Positions 1 through 11,313 of a DNA stretch of 64,000 bases are shown in pieces; the stretch's first letter is position 1, and each line of letters starts with the position of its first letter. Below the pieces are notes generated by a model, which was given only the letters and a program-made list of their open reading frames with translations, had not been told where the DNA came from and did not search any database. The translations under genes and the position numbers were made by a program. The DNA comes from ZC4RG30 sp046347045 (GTDB taxonomy: Bacteria > Pseudomonadota > Gammaproteobacteria > Steroidobacterales > Steroidobacteraceae): assembly GCA_046347045.1 (NCBI GenBank), contig JAXMGX010000011.1:62001-126000 (forward strand). The letters are read 5' to 3'.

Positions 1-679
1 CCGAGCCATTTCTCCCACCTGCGCATGTAGACTCTCCACAGCGTGCCGGGGTCCCGGTCATCGAATTCGCCTTTCTCCTGCAATGCCAACGCTAGATGTA
101 GGACGGGGAGGGACTGCTGCCATCTTCGCCATATGGTGCGGGCTCTGTGTTCTTCCAGGTCGTCGATGGCTTCGGAGATATTTTTTGGACCGGAGACGAC
201 TAGCCTAAGCATGAGCGGCGGCGAGTCGCCGACCTTCACCTTTGTTTTGGAATCGTTGACCAATCGGGCCATTGCTTGACCGCGTAGCTCGTACGCGAGG
301 CGAGCCATCTCCAGTCGGATTTGGATTCGCCGATCTCCTCTATCCAGCGTCGCAAACAGTCGATCCCTTCGACCGTGAGCGAAGGCAGAACCTCGTGGGA
401 CGCGGGACCTTCCTGCCGAGCGTGCGGTCGCGCCCTTCATGAATTCCAAAATACTGTTAATGAATTGATCGCGTTGCCGGTGACTTCGCGGATCGGTGCC
501 AGGATAGGCCAGTACCGCTAGAACCATCATCGCGCTGAGCGGGCCCTGCGCACCTTGGAGCGACACGGAAGTGGTTTCCGCCGCCGGATACTGAGCGACC
601 AGTTTGCCCCAGCTCGTCACGCCGAGGTATGTGCGGCGTCCCCTGGGATGTCGCCCAGTCGACCCACGACTTCACTCAT
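1..679 (-). pseudogene. Unrecognised gene, frame-broken and cut by window edge
   Basis: Reading leftwards, an ATG at 679 opens a short frame (MSEVVGRLGDIPGD...) that stops after 20 codons. A different frame is then open from about 672 (GTG at 620) to base 1 without a stop. Within it, residues such as VTSWGKLVAQYPAAE and MMVLAVLAYPGTDP look protein-like. The stretch at about 420-330 is Arg-rich and unnatural in that frame, while another frame there reads naturally (LTVEGIDCLRRWIEEIGE). After about 320 the first frame looks natural again (LEMARLAYELRGQAMARLVND). I infer one ancestral gene with two or three indels. No family was recognised. The ATG lies 10 bases from the IS21 end, so its promoter has probably been replaced by the insertion. 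The 3' part lies outside the window. Confidence 0.45.
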
Positions 680-688
680 TGTGTAGTG

Positions 689-738
689 TGTTGATTTGCG
701 CCTAAAGCTGACCCGGGATTTGCATCCAAAGTTGACCC
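689..738. repeat. IS21 left inverted repeat with inner binding repeat
   Basis: The outer repeat at 689-715 starts TGTTGATTTGC and ends CTGACCCG. The inner repeat at 718-738 (starting ATTTGCATCC, ending TTGACCC) is a direct variant of it. Both match the complement of the right end. In IS21 such repeated sites bind the IstA transposase. Confidence 0.85.
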
Positions 739-761
739 GCCTTGGTCGTTGTCAGTATCGC

Positions 762-1538
762 TCAGGAAGGGTTGGATTTGCCTGTTCGTCGCTCCTTGCG
801 GGGTTGGGTTGAGCTGTTCTTGAACCGGTAGCTGTCGTTGCCGGTCTCGACGATGTGGCAGTGATGAGTGAACCGGTCCAGCAGTGCGGTGGTCATCTTT
901 GCGTCGCCGAACACGCTGGCCCACTCCGAGAAGCTCAGGTTGGTGGTCACCAGCACGCTGGTGCGCTCGTAGAGCTTGCTGAGCAGGTGGAACAGCAGCG
1001 CGCCGCCCGTCTGCGAGAACGGCAGGTAGCCCAGCTCATCCAGGATCACCAGGTCAGTGCTGGCGAGACCTCGAGCCAGATGCCCACTGCGGTTCAGCGC
1101 CTTCTCGGCCTCGAGCTGGTTGACCAGATCGACGGTGGAGAAGAACCGCACGCGCAGTCGATGATGCATCACGGCCTGGATGCCGATGGCGGTGGCCAGA
1201 TGGGTTTTGCCGGTGCCAGGGCCGCCGACGAACACGACGTTGTGGGCACTGCGCAGGAACTGGCACTCGTGCAGGGTCTTGATGAGCGCGGCATCCACAT
1301 CGCTGTGCTCGAACCGGAACCCGGCCAGATCACGGTGCGCGGGGAACCGCGCCCCCTTGAGCTGGTAGTTGACCGAGCGCACTTCGCGCTCGGCAACCTC
1401 GGCCTTGATCAGGTCTTCCAGTATCGGGCGGGCTTGATTGAACGCAGGTCCATGCTGGGCCGACAGGTCATCCACCGCCTGGGCCATGCCATGGAGCTTC
1501 AGGGACTTGAGGGTGACGGCCAAGGTATCAACCGACAT
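762..1538 (-). CDS. istB: IstB-like ATP-binding helper of IS21 transposase
   Basis: A 258-residue AAA+ ATPase that in IS21-family elements assists the IstA transposase in target capture. A Walker A motif (GGPGTGKTHLA) lies near residue 108 and Walker B (LVILDELGYLPF) near residue 170. The start is the ATG at 1538 (MSVDTLAVTLKSLKLHGMAQ), which matches the family N-terminus. A longer frame to 1634 lies inside istA and is not used. The gene overlaps the 3' end of istA by 11 bases, the usual coupled arrangement. The C-terminal tail (KERRTGKSNPS) runs close to the left inverted repeat. No disruption is seen. Confidence 0.95.
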   Translation of the reverse strand: MSVDTLAVTLKSLKLHGMAQAVDDLSAQHGPAFNQARPILEDLIKAEVAEREVRSVNYQLKGARFPAHRDLAGFRFEHSDVDAALIKTLHECQFLRSAHNVVFVGGPGTGKTHLATAIGIQAVMHHRLRVRFFSTVDLVNQLEAEKALNRSGHLARGLASTDLVILDELGYLPFSQTGGALLFHLLSKLYERTSVLVTTNLSFSEWASVFGDAKMTTALLDRFTHHCHIVETGNDSYRFKNSSTQPRKERRTGKSNPS

Positions 1539-3054
1539 GGCGATCTCCCAGCAGGTTGTCGTAGCGATCCACGTTGGCCTGTGGCTCTTCCTGCAATGCC
1601 AGGTGCGCCGGCGTGTGGATGGGCGCAGGCGCATCCGTGGCCAGCAGCCGGCTCAGCAGGTTCAGGATGTGCGGCTTGGAGACGGTGCCGGACTCCAGCG
1701 CCAGCTCCACCGCGCACAGCACGGCCTGCTCGTCATGGCGCAGCACCAGTGCGAGGATCTCCACCATCTCCCGATCCCCGCCCGGGCGCTTGAGCAGCAC
1801 GGCCTGCAGTCGCCGGAACCCGTCCGGGAACGTGGCGAACGGCGCGCCGTTGCGCAGCGCGCCGGGCTTGCGCTGGATGACGGCCAGGTAATGGCGCCAG
1901 TCGTAGATCGTGCGCGCCGCGTTGCTGCTGTGATCGCGCGTGAACAGCCGCGCATGCTCGGCGATGATCTGCCCTTCGGCCACCACGACGAGCCGGTCGG
2001 CATAGGCATGCACGCTCACGGGCCGGTTGGCGAAGGAGGCCGGGACGCTGTAGCGGTTGCGCTCGAAGGCGATCAGGCAGGTGGGCGAGACGCGCTTGGT
2101 GTCCTCGACATATCCGTCGAACGGCGATGGCGCGTGCATCAGGTGCGGCTGCTCCTCGGCGAGCACCTCGGCCACGGTGCGATGCGACTGCTCGGGATGC
2201 TTGATCTGGCTCCACTGCGCGATGCAGCGCCGCTGCAGCCAGTCGTTGAGCGCGGGCAGGTCCGGGAACCGGGGCACCTCGTGCCAGATGCGCGGCCTCG
2301 CATCGCGAACGTTCTTCTCGATCTGGCCCTTCTCCCAGCCCGCGGCCGGGTTGCAGAAGTCCGCATCGAACAGGAAGTGGGCGGTCATGGCCCGGAAGCG
2401 CGCGTTGACGGTGCGCTCCTTGCCGCGCCCGACCTTGTCCACGGCGGTCTTCATGTTGTCGTAGATGCCGCGCCGGGGCACGCCGCCAAAGACGGCGAAG
2501 GCGTGGTTGTGGGCATCGAAGAGCATCTCGTGGCTCTGCTGCGGATAGGCCCGCAGCAGGAACGCACGGCTGTGGCTGAGCTTGAACTGCGCCACGTAGA
2601 ACTTGCAGCGCTCACCACCGATGACCGCCCAGTCCTCGCTCCAGTCGAACTGGAACGCCTCTCCCGGCGCGAACACCAGAGGCACGAACGTGCCGCGGCT
2701 GGTGCGCTCTGCCTCCTGCTGCCTGCGCTGCCACTGCCGGGCAAAGGCCGCCACCCGGTCGTACGATCCGCGATAACCCAGCGCCTGCAGATCCTGATAA
2801 AGCTGGCGCCAGTTGCGCCGAAGCTTGCGGCCGCGGCCGGCCTCGCGCTCCAGCCAGCAGGCCAACATGTCGGCAAACGGGTCGAGCTTGCTCGGGCTCT
2901 TGCGCTGCGGGTAGACAGGCTCCACCACGCCACTGGCCAGGTACTTGCGGATGGTGTTCCGGGACAGCTTGGTGCGCCGGGCAATCTCGCGGATCGGCAC
3001 CCCTTCGCGCAGGTGCCAGCGTCGAATAACACTCAATATCGCCACGTCGATCAC
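1528..3054 (-). CDS. istA: IstA-like transposase of IS21 family
   Basis: A 508-residue DDE transposase. The N-terminal helix-turn-helix (REIARRTKLSRNTIRKYL) spans about residues 22-40. The catalytic core follows: the first Asp in FQFDWSED, the second in YDNMKTAV and the Glu in KGQIEKNV, in the order and spacing of a DDE/RNase-H fold. The length matches intact IS21 transposases, and the reading frame is unbroken. It is read leftwards from a leader that carries a small hairpin (TCCTGC...GCAGGA, 3065-3084) just inside the right inverted repeat. It should be functional as far as sequence shows. Confidence 0.96.
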   Translation of the reverse strand: MIDVAILSVIRRWHLREGVPIREIARRTKLSRNTIRKYLASGVVEPVYPQRKSPSKLDPFADMLACWLEREAGRGRKLRRNWRQLYQDLQALGYRGSYDRVAAFARQWQRRQQEAERTSRGTFVPLVFAPGEAFQFDWSEDWAVIGGERCKFYVAQFKLSHSRAFLLRAYPQQSHEMLFDAHNHAFAVFGGVPRRGIYDNMKTAVDKVGRGKERTVNARFRAMTAHFLFDADFCNPAAGWEKGQIEKNVRDARPRIWHEVPRFPDLPALNDWLQRRCIAQWSQIKHPEQSHRTVAEVLAEEQPHLMHAPSPFDGYVEDTKRVSPTCLIAFERNRYSVPASFANRPVSVHAYADRLVVVAEGQIIAEHARLFTRDHSSNAARTIYDWRHYLAVIQRKPGALRNGAPFATFPDGFRRLQAVLLKRPGGDREMVEILALVLRHDEQAVLCAVELALESGTVSKPHILNLLSRLLATDAPAPIHTPAHLALQEEPQANVDRYDNLLGDRHVG

Positions 3055-3099
3055 TCCAGAAATCTCCTGCCCCTGAGAGCAGGATGGGGGTGTACACGT

Positions 3100-3159
3100 G
3101 GGTCAAAATTGGATGCAAATACCCCTTACAGACGGGTCAGTATTGGGTGCAAATCAACA
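3100..3159. repeat. IS21 right inverted repeat with inner binding repeat
   Basis: The outer repeat at 3133-3159 is the complement of the left terminus (23 of 27 positions). The inner copy at 3100-3120 matches the left inner copy at 19 of 21 positions. The element ends at 3159. Confidence 0.85.
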
Positions 3160-3361
3160 GGCAGGTCAACCAGATCGTCCTGATCTCGGGAGATGCCGAC
3201 TTCGTACCCGCTGCCAAGCTGGCACGCCGCGAAGGCATCGACTTCATCCTCGACCCGATGTGGTCAACGATCCGGCCGGATCTGTACGAGCACGTGGACG
3301 GGCTGCGAAGCGTTTGTCCCAGGCCGGCGACGAAGCAGAACGGGGCGGCCGAGGGAAGTAA

Positions 3362-3365
<4 letters not shown>
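3160..3365 (+). pseudogene. NYN/LabA-like domain protein, 5'-truncated by IS21
   Basis: Only the C-terminal end of a NYN (PIN-like, DUF88/LabA) nuclease-fold protein remains: LISGDADFVPAAKLARREG followed by DFILDPMWSTIRPDLYEHVDGL. SGDADF carries the acidic residues typical of the NYN active site. The upstream two-thirds of the domain is missing at the IS21 boundary. An in-frame ATG at 3084 lies within the insertion sequence, so a chimeric product is possible but would lack the first catalytic Asp. The stop codon overlaps the GTG start of hsdR (GTGA, 3362-3365), which shows that the NYN gene was the upstream partner in the restriction operon. Confidence 0.75.
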
Positions 3366-6300
<2,935 letters not shown>

Positions 6301-6304
<4 letters not shown>

Positions 6305-6600
6305 AGCGCTCCCTCTATCCATCACAGGAGCTACGGCTCCGCACGCTGGCCTGGGCGGTCAAGCTCAAGGTGAGCCCGCGCGTGGTACGTGTGCAGCCCA
6401 TGAGGCGCAAGTGGGGCTCTTGCTCGTCCAGGGGCACTCTCACGCTTGCCCTTGATCTTCTGGATCAAGAGCCGCGGTTTCGGGACTACGTGATCGTCCA
6501 TGAACTGCTGCATTTGCGCCTACCTACTCATGGGCGCGTGTTCAAGGCATTGATGAGCGCGCATGTGCCCGGCTGGAGGGCGCTGGAGCAAAGGCGCTAA
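6301..6600 (+). CDS. YgjP-like (DUF45) zinc metallopeptidase
   Basis: A 99-residue protein with the DUF45/WLM-type signature: RKWGSCSSRGTL followed by a zinc-binding HELLH (VIVHELLHLRLPTHGR) near residues 64-68. The downstream His in the HGRVFKALM stretch is the likely third ligand. It is short compared with stand-alone YgjP proteins (about 160-240 residues), essentially the catalytic core only. The ATG at 6301 overlaps the hsdR stop, so it is translated with hsdR. DUF45 peptidases are common neighbours of type I restriction genes. Whether it processes HsdR or protects against restriction stress is unknown. Confidence 0.85.
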
Positions 6601-6617
6601 ACGGCATGTTCGACGGA

Positions 6618-6815
6618 TTAGGACTCAACACCCGCCCGAGTGGCGTCTATGAGGCGGGCGTCCTTGATGTCCTCGGAGAGGCGCTTGAAAACCTCATGGA
6701 CGCGTTGACCTGTTTCGATGGCAGTCGAGCTTGCGACGTTGGCAACCAAGTCGCGACGATATGTGGTCCTGTCGCGAAGGTACTGGTTGCTGCTCGCCAA
6801 GGACGTCTTGCCCAT
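6618..6815 (-). CDS. Small hypothetical protein (65 aa)
   Basis: Reads MGKTSLASSNQYLRD... with a central SSTAIETGQRVHEVF segment and a basic/acidic helical C-terminus (KRLSEDIKDARLID). The composition is natural, unlike the other five frames here, and it lies between convergent hsdR-metallopeptidase and the island edge. A TACAAT sequence lies 6 bases upstream of the ATG, so the message could be leaderless. It resembles short uncharacterised proteins starting with a SLAxSNPYLRD-like motif that I associate with mobile regions. No function can be assigned. Confidence 0.5.
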   Translation of the reverse strand: MGKTSLASSNQYLRDRTTYRRDLVANVASSTAIETGQRVHEVFKRLSEDIKDARLIDATRAGVES

Positions 6816-6936
6816 GCGGGGATTGTAGCCTCGCAGGGGAGGCCACTCGTCCGATCAGCGTGATGTGCGATATGCTCCCGCCCGGAGCCGGGAGCAGCCT
6901 CGGCCGGCAGGGGTGGCAGAATCTTGCGGCGCGCGG

Positions 6937-7032
6937 TGAGGGTACTTCTGAGGGTATCGAATTCCGCCTCCTGAAATTTCCGCCCCGAGAACAGCAGCTT
7001 GCGGAGCGGTGTGAATCCCACCCCTTCCGCCA
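6937..7032 (+). other. Probable island end: tRNA 3'-end copy (att site)
   Basis: GAATCCCACCCCTTCCGCCA at 7013-7032 has the form of a tRNA 3' end: part of the T loop, the T-stem 3' strand, acceptor strand CCCTTCC, discriminator G and CCA. No tRNA body lies upstream of it. CCCTTCCGCCA would pair with a GGAAGGG acceptor strand, as in some tRNA-Ser genes. About 55 bases upstream is a tandem pair of TGAGGGTA (6937-6944 and 6950-6957, 13-base period), similar to arm sites near tRNA-targeting integrases. In this orientation the intact tRNA and integrase should lie left of the window. Confidence 0.5.
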
Positions 7033-7051
7033 ATTGTTGTTGGAGGGTTCC

Positions 7052-8023
7052 ATGCGCAACTCATCGACGACCCGACACATGATCCTGCAGTGCGCAGCGC
7101 TGGTTTCGCTGGCGCTGCTTGCAGGCTGCGCCACGCGACCCGCGTCGCCTCCCATTGCCAGGGAATGGCGCGTCCCGGTCGCCGATGGTCTGCAACTGCA
7201 GGTACGGGCCGAGGGTTCGGGGCGCGACACGCTGGTGGTGTTGCACGGCGGCCCCGGGCTGAGCATGGCCTACCTGCAGCCCGATCTCGGCCCGTTGGCG
7301 CTCCACCATCGGGTCATCTACTACGATCAGCGCGGTTCAGGCCGCTCCTCATTGGTGGTCGGCGCGACGCCGGTCGATGCCGACCGGCACGTTGACGACC
7401 TGGAACAGCTGCGGCGCCACCTGCGCATCGAGCGTCTCACGCTGCTGGGTCATTCCTGGGGCGCCGCAGTCGCCTTTCTGTACGCGACGAAGTATCCGGA
7501 GCATGTCGCGCGCCTGGTGCTAGTGGATCCGATCCCGCCGCGCCGGACTCCGTATGGGGAGCAAATGGACGATCACCTGCACGCCTGGATGGATGACGCC
7601 ACGCGCGCGGAGCTTTCCCGCCTGGGCGCCGCACGCCGTGGCGCCGCGGATCCGGTCGCGGCCTGCCGCGCGTACTGGGCCCTGTTCATCCGCGGCTACG
7701 TGAACGATCCTCAGCATCCGCCGGCGTTTCGCGGCGACCCCTGCAACGTCCCCGCGGAGAGCTTCACCAGCGCGGCGCGCGTCGGCGAACTGACGATGGC
7801 CTCGCTGGGCGATTGGGACTGGCGGCCGATGCTGCGCAAGCTGCGCGTGCCCACGCTGATCGTGCACGGCGATCACGATCCGATCCCGTTGGCGTCGGCT
7901 CAGGAGTGGGCGGCCGAGTTGCCTGACGCACGCCTGGTCACGATCCGGGACAGCGGCCACTTCACGTACCTCGAGCAGCCGCAGGCGTTCTATGCGGCCA
8001 TCTATGAATTCCTGGAACGCTGA
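7052..8023 (+). CDS. Lipoprotein alpha/beta hydrolase, proline iminopeptidase-like (S33)
   Basis: A 323-residue exported hydrolase. The signal peptide ends in a lipobox (ALLAGC, Cys26). The S33 oxyanion motif HGGPG is at 65-69, the nucleophile Ser135 is in GHSWGA, Asp276 in HGDHDP and His303 in SGHF. The family cleaves N-terminal proline or hydrolyses small esters and amides. The exact substrate cannot be read from sequence, and the lipid anchor suggests periplasmic or outer-membrane action. The start is ATG at 7052 (GGAGGG upstream). The longer frame to 6731 runs through the tRNA 3'-end copy and is not natural protein. This is the first gene outside the putative island. Confidence 0.88.
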   Translation: MRNSSTTRHMILQCAALVSLALLAGCATRPASPPIAREWRVPVADGLQLQVRAEGSGRDTLVVLHGGPGLSMAYLQPDLGPLALHHRVIYYDQRGSGRSSLVVGATPVDADRHVDDLEQLRRHLRIERLTLLGHSWGAAVAFLYATKYPEHVARLVLVDPIPPRRTPYGEQMDDHLHAWMDDATRAELSRLGAARRGAADPVAACRAYWALFIRGYVNDPQHPPAFRGDPCNVPAESFTSAARVGELTMASLGDWDWRPMLRKLRVPTLIVHGDHDPIPLASAQEWAAELPDARLVTIRDSGHFTYLEQPQAFYAAIYEFLER

Positions 8024-8121
8024 GGCGGCGGCGCGGCGCTGGGCGGAACGTATTATTGCCGATCGCGGAGCAACGCTCTGCTAGCATCTAGAAACCAATA
8101 AGAATCCAGACGGGGTCTCGC

Positions 8122-11100
8122 TTGGCGATGGATCGCACGGCCCGCGGCATCGTGGCTGGCTTCACGGCTACGATTTTCCTGTTCTTCACGGGCATGGGCG
8201 AGCCTGTGCAGGCAGGCGTCAATCAGTGGACGACATCCGGCCCCGATGGTGGATGGATCACGGCCGTGGCCTGGCATCCGGCGCGAAGCGGCGTGGTGTT
8301 TGCCACCTCGAGCCGGGTTTTTCGCAGCCTCGACAGTGGCGCGCACTGGGCTGCAGTCACTACCGGGATATCGGTGGACGGGCATTTCGCCTTCGATCCG
8401 CAGAATCCAGACCGTATCCTGGTATCAGGATCTCCGGTCCGGCGCAGCACCGACGGTGGGGCCACATTCGTGCGCGCGGCGAACATTTCCGATTCTTCGG
8501 CCGTGAGCAACCTGGTGATCACGCCGAATGGCAGCGCCGTCTATGGCACGTCGGGTGGGCGGGTATTTCGCACGACTGACTTTGCCTCGTCCTGGCAGGA
8601 GGTTTCGACCGGCCTGCCGGGCGGACTCCTGGAACACGCGGCCAGCCTGCGCATCAGCCCGTCGGATCCCAACACACTGTATGTGGCCTTCCTTTCGGCC
8701 GGACTGTTCAAGACCACCAATGGCGGAGCCAGTTGGACACGCGTGTCGTCGCTGGCCAGCGGCGTCAGCCAGTTCGCCATCAATCCGAACAATGCCTCGC
8801 AGATGCTGGCCGCGACCTCGAACACGATGCAGCGCTCCACGGATGGGGGCGCGACCTGGTCCACCGCCGCGTTCGGCTTCTTCATGCTCATCGAATTCGA
8901 TCCGCTCGTGGTGAACCGCGTGTTCGCGTACGAGAACTTCGATGCGCACGTGCTGGTCAGCACCGATGCAGGCGGCGCGTGGTCGCTGGCGGCATCCGTG
9001 CCGTCGGTGCAGGCCAATGCGCTGTCGATCAGTTCCACCGTCGCGGGAACGCTGGCGCTGGGCACCTCGGAGGGCATCTACGTCAGCACCAACGCGGGAC
9101 AGTCGGTCTCATTCCGCAGCACTGGCCTGTACGCTTCAAGCCTGCGCTCCATCGCAGTCTCGCGCTCCGCGCCGCTGCGTGTCTACGCCAGCTTCTACGG
9201 CGGTCCCAACGGAGTCATGCTGAGGTCGGGCGTGGCGTGGCAGGCCACCAATGTGTCGCAGCTGAACACGGTGCTTCCCCCGCGTTCCGTGATCAGCGGT
9301 CTGGCTGTAGATCCCAATGATTCCTCGATCGTCTACGCCGGCAGCTACGGCGGCATTGCCAGAACCGCGGACGCGGGCAACACCTGGACGATGACCAGCA
9401 GCTATTTCGCCACCAGTCTGCCGTACTCCATCGCAATCGATCCCGCAAATACGCAGGTGCTGTATGCGGCCACCGGAACGAAGGGAATTTCACTGTCGAC
9501 GAACGGCGGCGCCACCTGGGTGGAACGCAATTCGGGACTGCCTATGTCCGGAACCGACGTACCGATGCAGCACGTGTTCATCGACCCGGCGAACAGCCAG
9601 CGCATGTTCGCCATCGACCTTTCCGGGGCTCTGTACCGCTCGGTGACGGGCGGCGCCTCCTGGTCGCGGGTGGGCGGTGGGCTGCCAGGCAGCGAAACCG
9701 TGATTACCGTGGCATTCGATCCACATGATCCCGATCGCATCATCCTCGGCGCGGGGGAGGGACTCTACAGGTCCATGGACGGAGGAGTCAGTTGGAACAT
9801 CATGTCTACGCCGGTGAACACGCGCTACGTGACGGCCATCATGATGGATCCGACGGTGCCCGGGGTTTTCTCGCTTGTGGCCACTGGCAGCGTGGTTCCC
9901 GTGCTGCGGACCGTCGATGGCGGTGCGACGTGGGAGGCGCTGCCTTGGGAAACCGTTCCCGAGGATTATGTTTCCGCGCGCAGTGGCGCGCTGGATCCCG
10001 CCAACCCCGGCAATCTGCTCGTGGGCGTGGTGGCTGGGAGCATCCGGGAATTCCAGCTCGCCCCGGACCTCTCAGTTGCATTGACAGGAATAGGGGCTCA
10101 GATCCGCATCGGAGCCCCGACCACGCTGCGCATGACCGTGCAAAACAAGGCCACATCGGCATTCGCGGCATCGGATGCCACCGCGACGCTTACGCTGCCC
10201 ACGCAGCTAGCGCCGGGGACGGTGACCTCGAACCGGGGCAGCTGTTTGCGTGCCGGGCAGGTCATCACCTGCCGCACTGGCGTCCTGAAGGTAGGCGAGG
10301 CCGCGCAGGTTGATGTGGTCATCACTCCGGCGGCTGGCTCCGGTGCGGTCTCGGCCTCCGTCGCGCCGCGTGAAGTCGAAGCGCTGCCTGCCGACAACTC
10401 GGTGACGCTGCAAGTTACCGGTCTGCCTTTCGCCGGGCTCTCCGCGACCGTTGCGGCTCCCGCAACGGCGGATCACAACAGCACCGTGACCGTGCAGGGC
10501 CGGATGACCAATGCCGGTCCGGATGGCGCGGTGAATGCATCGATCCGGTTCAACCTGCCTGCGGGCCTCGAACTCCTGTCCGGTACCGTGACCGCGCCCT
10601 GCGTTGCGGGGACGAACAGCGTCATCTGCCAGATCGGCTCGCTTTCGTCCGGAGGCAACGCCACCGTGGACTTGCAGCTGCGCGCAACCGGCACTGGAGG
10701 GCAGGACGTCACCGTCGTGGCGACTTCCAATTCCTATGATACGGACCCGTCAAACAACTCGGCGACGGCGTCGATCACGGTGAAGCCCCTGGCCGACCTC
10801 GGCATTGCATGGAGTGCGGTCCCTGCCACCTTGCAGCGGGGTCAGACGGGAACTGCATTGGCCACCATCACCAACATGGGACCTGATGCCGTCAACATAG
10901 CCGTGGCGAATCTCTCGGGCACCAGCCTCACCGTGACCACCGCTTCCGTGAACGGTGGCAGCTGCAGCGTGACGGCGGGCGTGGCCAACTGCTCGCTTGG
11001 CACTATCGCTTCGGGCGCGTCCCGCGCCATCGACATCGTCTTCACGGCCGACCTCACCGGCGTGGCGCAGCTCAGTGGCACGACAAACTCGGAGGCGACG

Positions 11101-11313
11101 GATGGCGCCACGGCGAATAATGCGGCGAGCAGCTCGATCACCGTGACAGCTCCTCCTTCTGGCGGTGGCGGAGGTGGCACCGGAGGCGGTAGCGGAGGCT
11201 CCAGTGGCGGCGGTGGAGCACTGGACATCTGGAGCACGTTGGTGCTGCTTGGTGGGGTGCTTCGCATGTTGATGCGGCGGCATCCCCTGCCACCTGCCGG
11301 ATCGTACCGCTAG
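8122..11313 (+). CDS. Large exported BNR-repeat/DUF11 protein with GlyGly-CTERM-like tail
   Basis: A 1063-residue surface or secreted protein. An N-terminal signal segment (IVAGFTATIFLFFTGMG) is followed by about ten BNR/sialidase-like repeats (STDGGATW, TTNGGASW, SVTGGASW, TVDGGATW) to about residue 640, predicted to form beta-propellers. Three DUF11-type Ig-like modules follow (about 650-1010; DPSNNSATASI-type ends). The tail is a Gly/Ser-rich linker, a hydrophobic stretch (IWSTLVLLGGVLRML) and basic residues (MRRH). That tail fits GlyGly-CTERM sorting signals processed by rhombosortase. The start is TTG at 8122 or ATG at 8128. Sialidase activity is not implied, since BNR repeats alone are not diagnostic. 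The stop overlaps the stop of the next gene. Confidence 0.82.
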   Translation: MAMDRTARGIVAGFTATIFLFFTGMGEPVQAGVNQWTTSGPDGGWITAVAWHPARSGVVFATSSRVFRSLDSGAHWAAVTTGISVDGHFAFDPQNPDRILVSGSPVRRSTDGGATFVRAANISDSSAVSNLVITPNGSAVYGTSGGRVFRTTDFASSWQEVSTGLPGGLLEHAASLRISPSDPNTLYVAFLSAGLFKTTNGGASWTRVSSLASGVSQFAINPNNASQMLAATSNTMQRSTDGGATWSTAAFGFFMLIEFDPLVVNRVFAYENFDAHVLVSTDAGGAWSLAASVPSVQANALSISSTVAGTLALGTSEGIYVSTNAGQSVSFRSTGLYASSLRSIAVSRSAPLRVYASFYGGPNGVMLRSGVAWQATNVSQLNTVLPPRSVISGLAVDPNDSSIVYAGSYGGIARTADAGNTWTMTSSYFATSLPYSIAIDPANTQVLYAATGTKGISLSTNGGATWVERNSGLPMSGTDVPMQHVFIDPANSQRMFAIDLSGALYRSVTGGASWSRVGGGLPGSETVITVAFDPHDPDRIILGAGEGLYRSMDGGVSWNIMSTPVNTRYVTAIMMDPTVPGVFSLVATGSVVPVLRTVDGGATWEALPWETVPEDYVSARSGALDPANPGNLLVGVVAGSIREFQLAPDLSVALTGIGAQIRIGAPTTLRMTVQNKATSAFAASDATATLTLPTQLAPGTVTSNRGSCLRAGQVITCRTGVLKVGEAAQVDVVITPAAGSGAVSASVAPREVEALPADNSVTLQVTGLPFAGLSATVAAPATADHNSTVTVQGRMTNAGPDGAVNASIRFNLPAGLELLSGTVTAPCVAGTNSVICQIGSLSSGGNATVDLQLRATGTGGQDVTVVATSNSYDTDPSNNSATASITVKPLADLGIAWSAVPATLQRGQTGTALATITNMGPDAVNIAVANLSGTSLTVTTASVNGGSCSVTAGVANCSLGTIASGASRAIDIVFTADLTGVAQLSGTTNSEATDGATANNAASSSITVTAPPSGGGGGGTGGGSGGSSGGGGALDIWSTLVLLGGVLRMLMRRHPLPPAGSYR

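Larger units (their letters stand above)
689..3159. mobile_element. IS21-family insertion sequence
   Basis: A complete-looking element of about 2.47 kb. It has the two overlapping genes istA and istB on the minus strand and terminal inverted repeats starting TGTTGATTTGC at both ends (23 of 27 positions match). Each end also carries a second, inner copy of the repeat, the multiple transposase-binding-site layout of IS21 elements. The 8 bases outside the left end (gtgtagtg) and right end (ggcaggtc) do not match, so no target duplication is seen. The flanking genes do not join into one gene across the element. This fits a deletion or recombination after insertion rather than a simple fresh insertion. 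Confidence 0.93.

Noticed and set aside
681..3167. Target-site duplication around IS21
   Set aside because: No 4-8 base match between left and right flanks was found.
1438..3183. 581-codon open frame on the plus strand
   Set aside because: It is fully antisense to istA/istB, with Arg/Leu/His-rich shadow composition; the IstA/IstB frames carry all family motifs.
8071..8110. Promoter for the BNR gene (TTGCCG ... TAGCAT)
   Set aside because: The spacer is about 20 bases, too long for a confident sigma-70 call.
8122..11313. True sialidase
   Set aside because: Only BNR-like repeats are seen; no FRIP motif or catalytic set was recognised.
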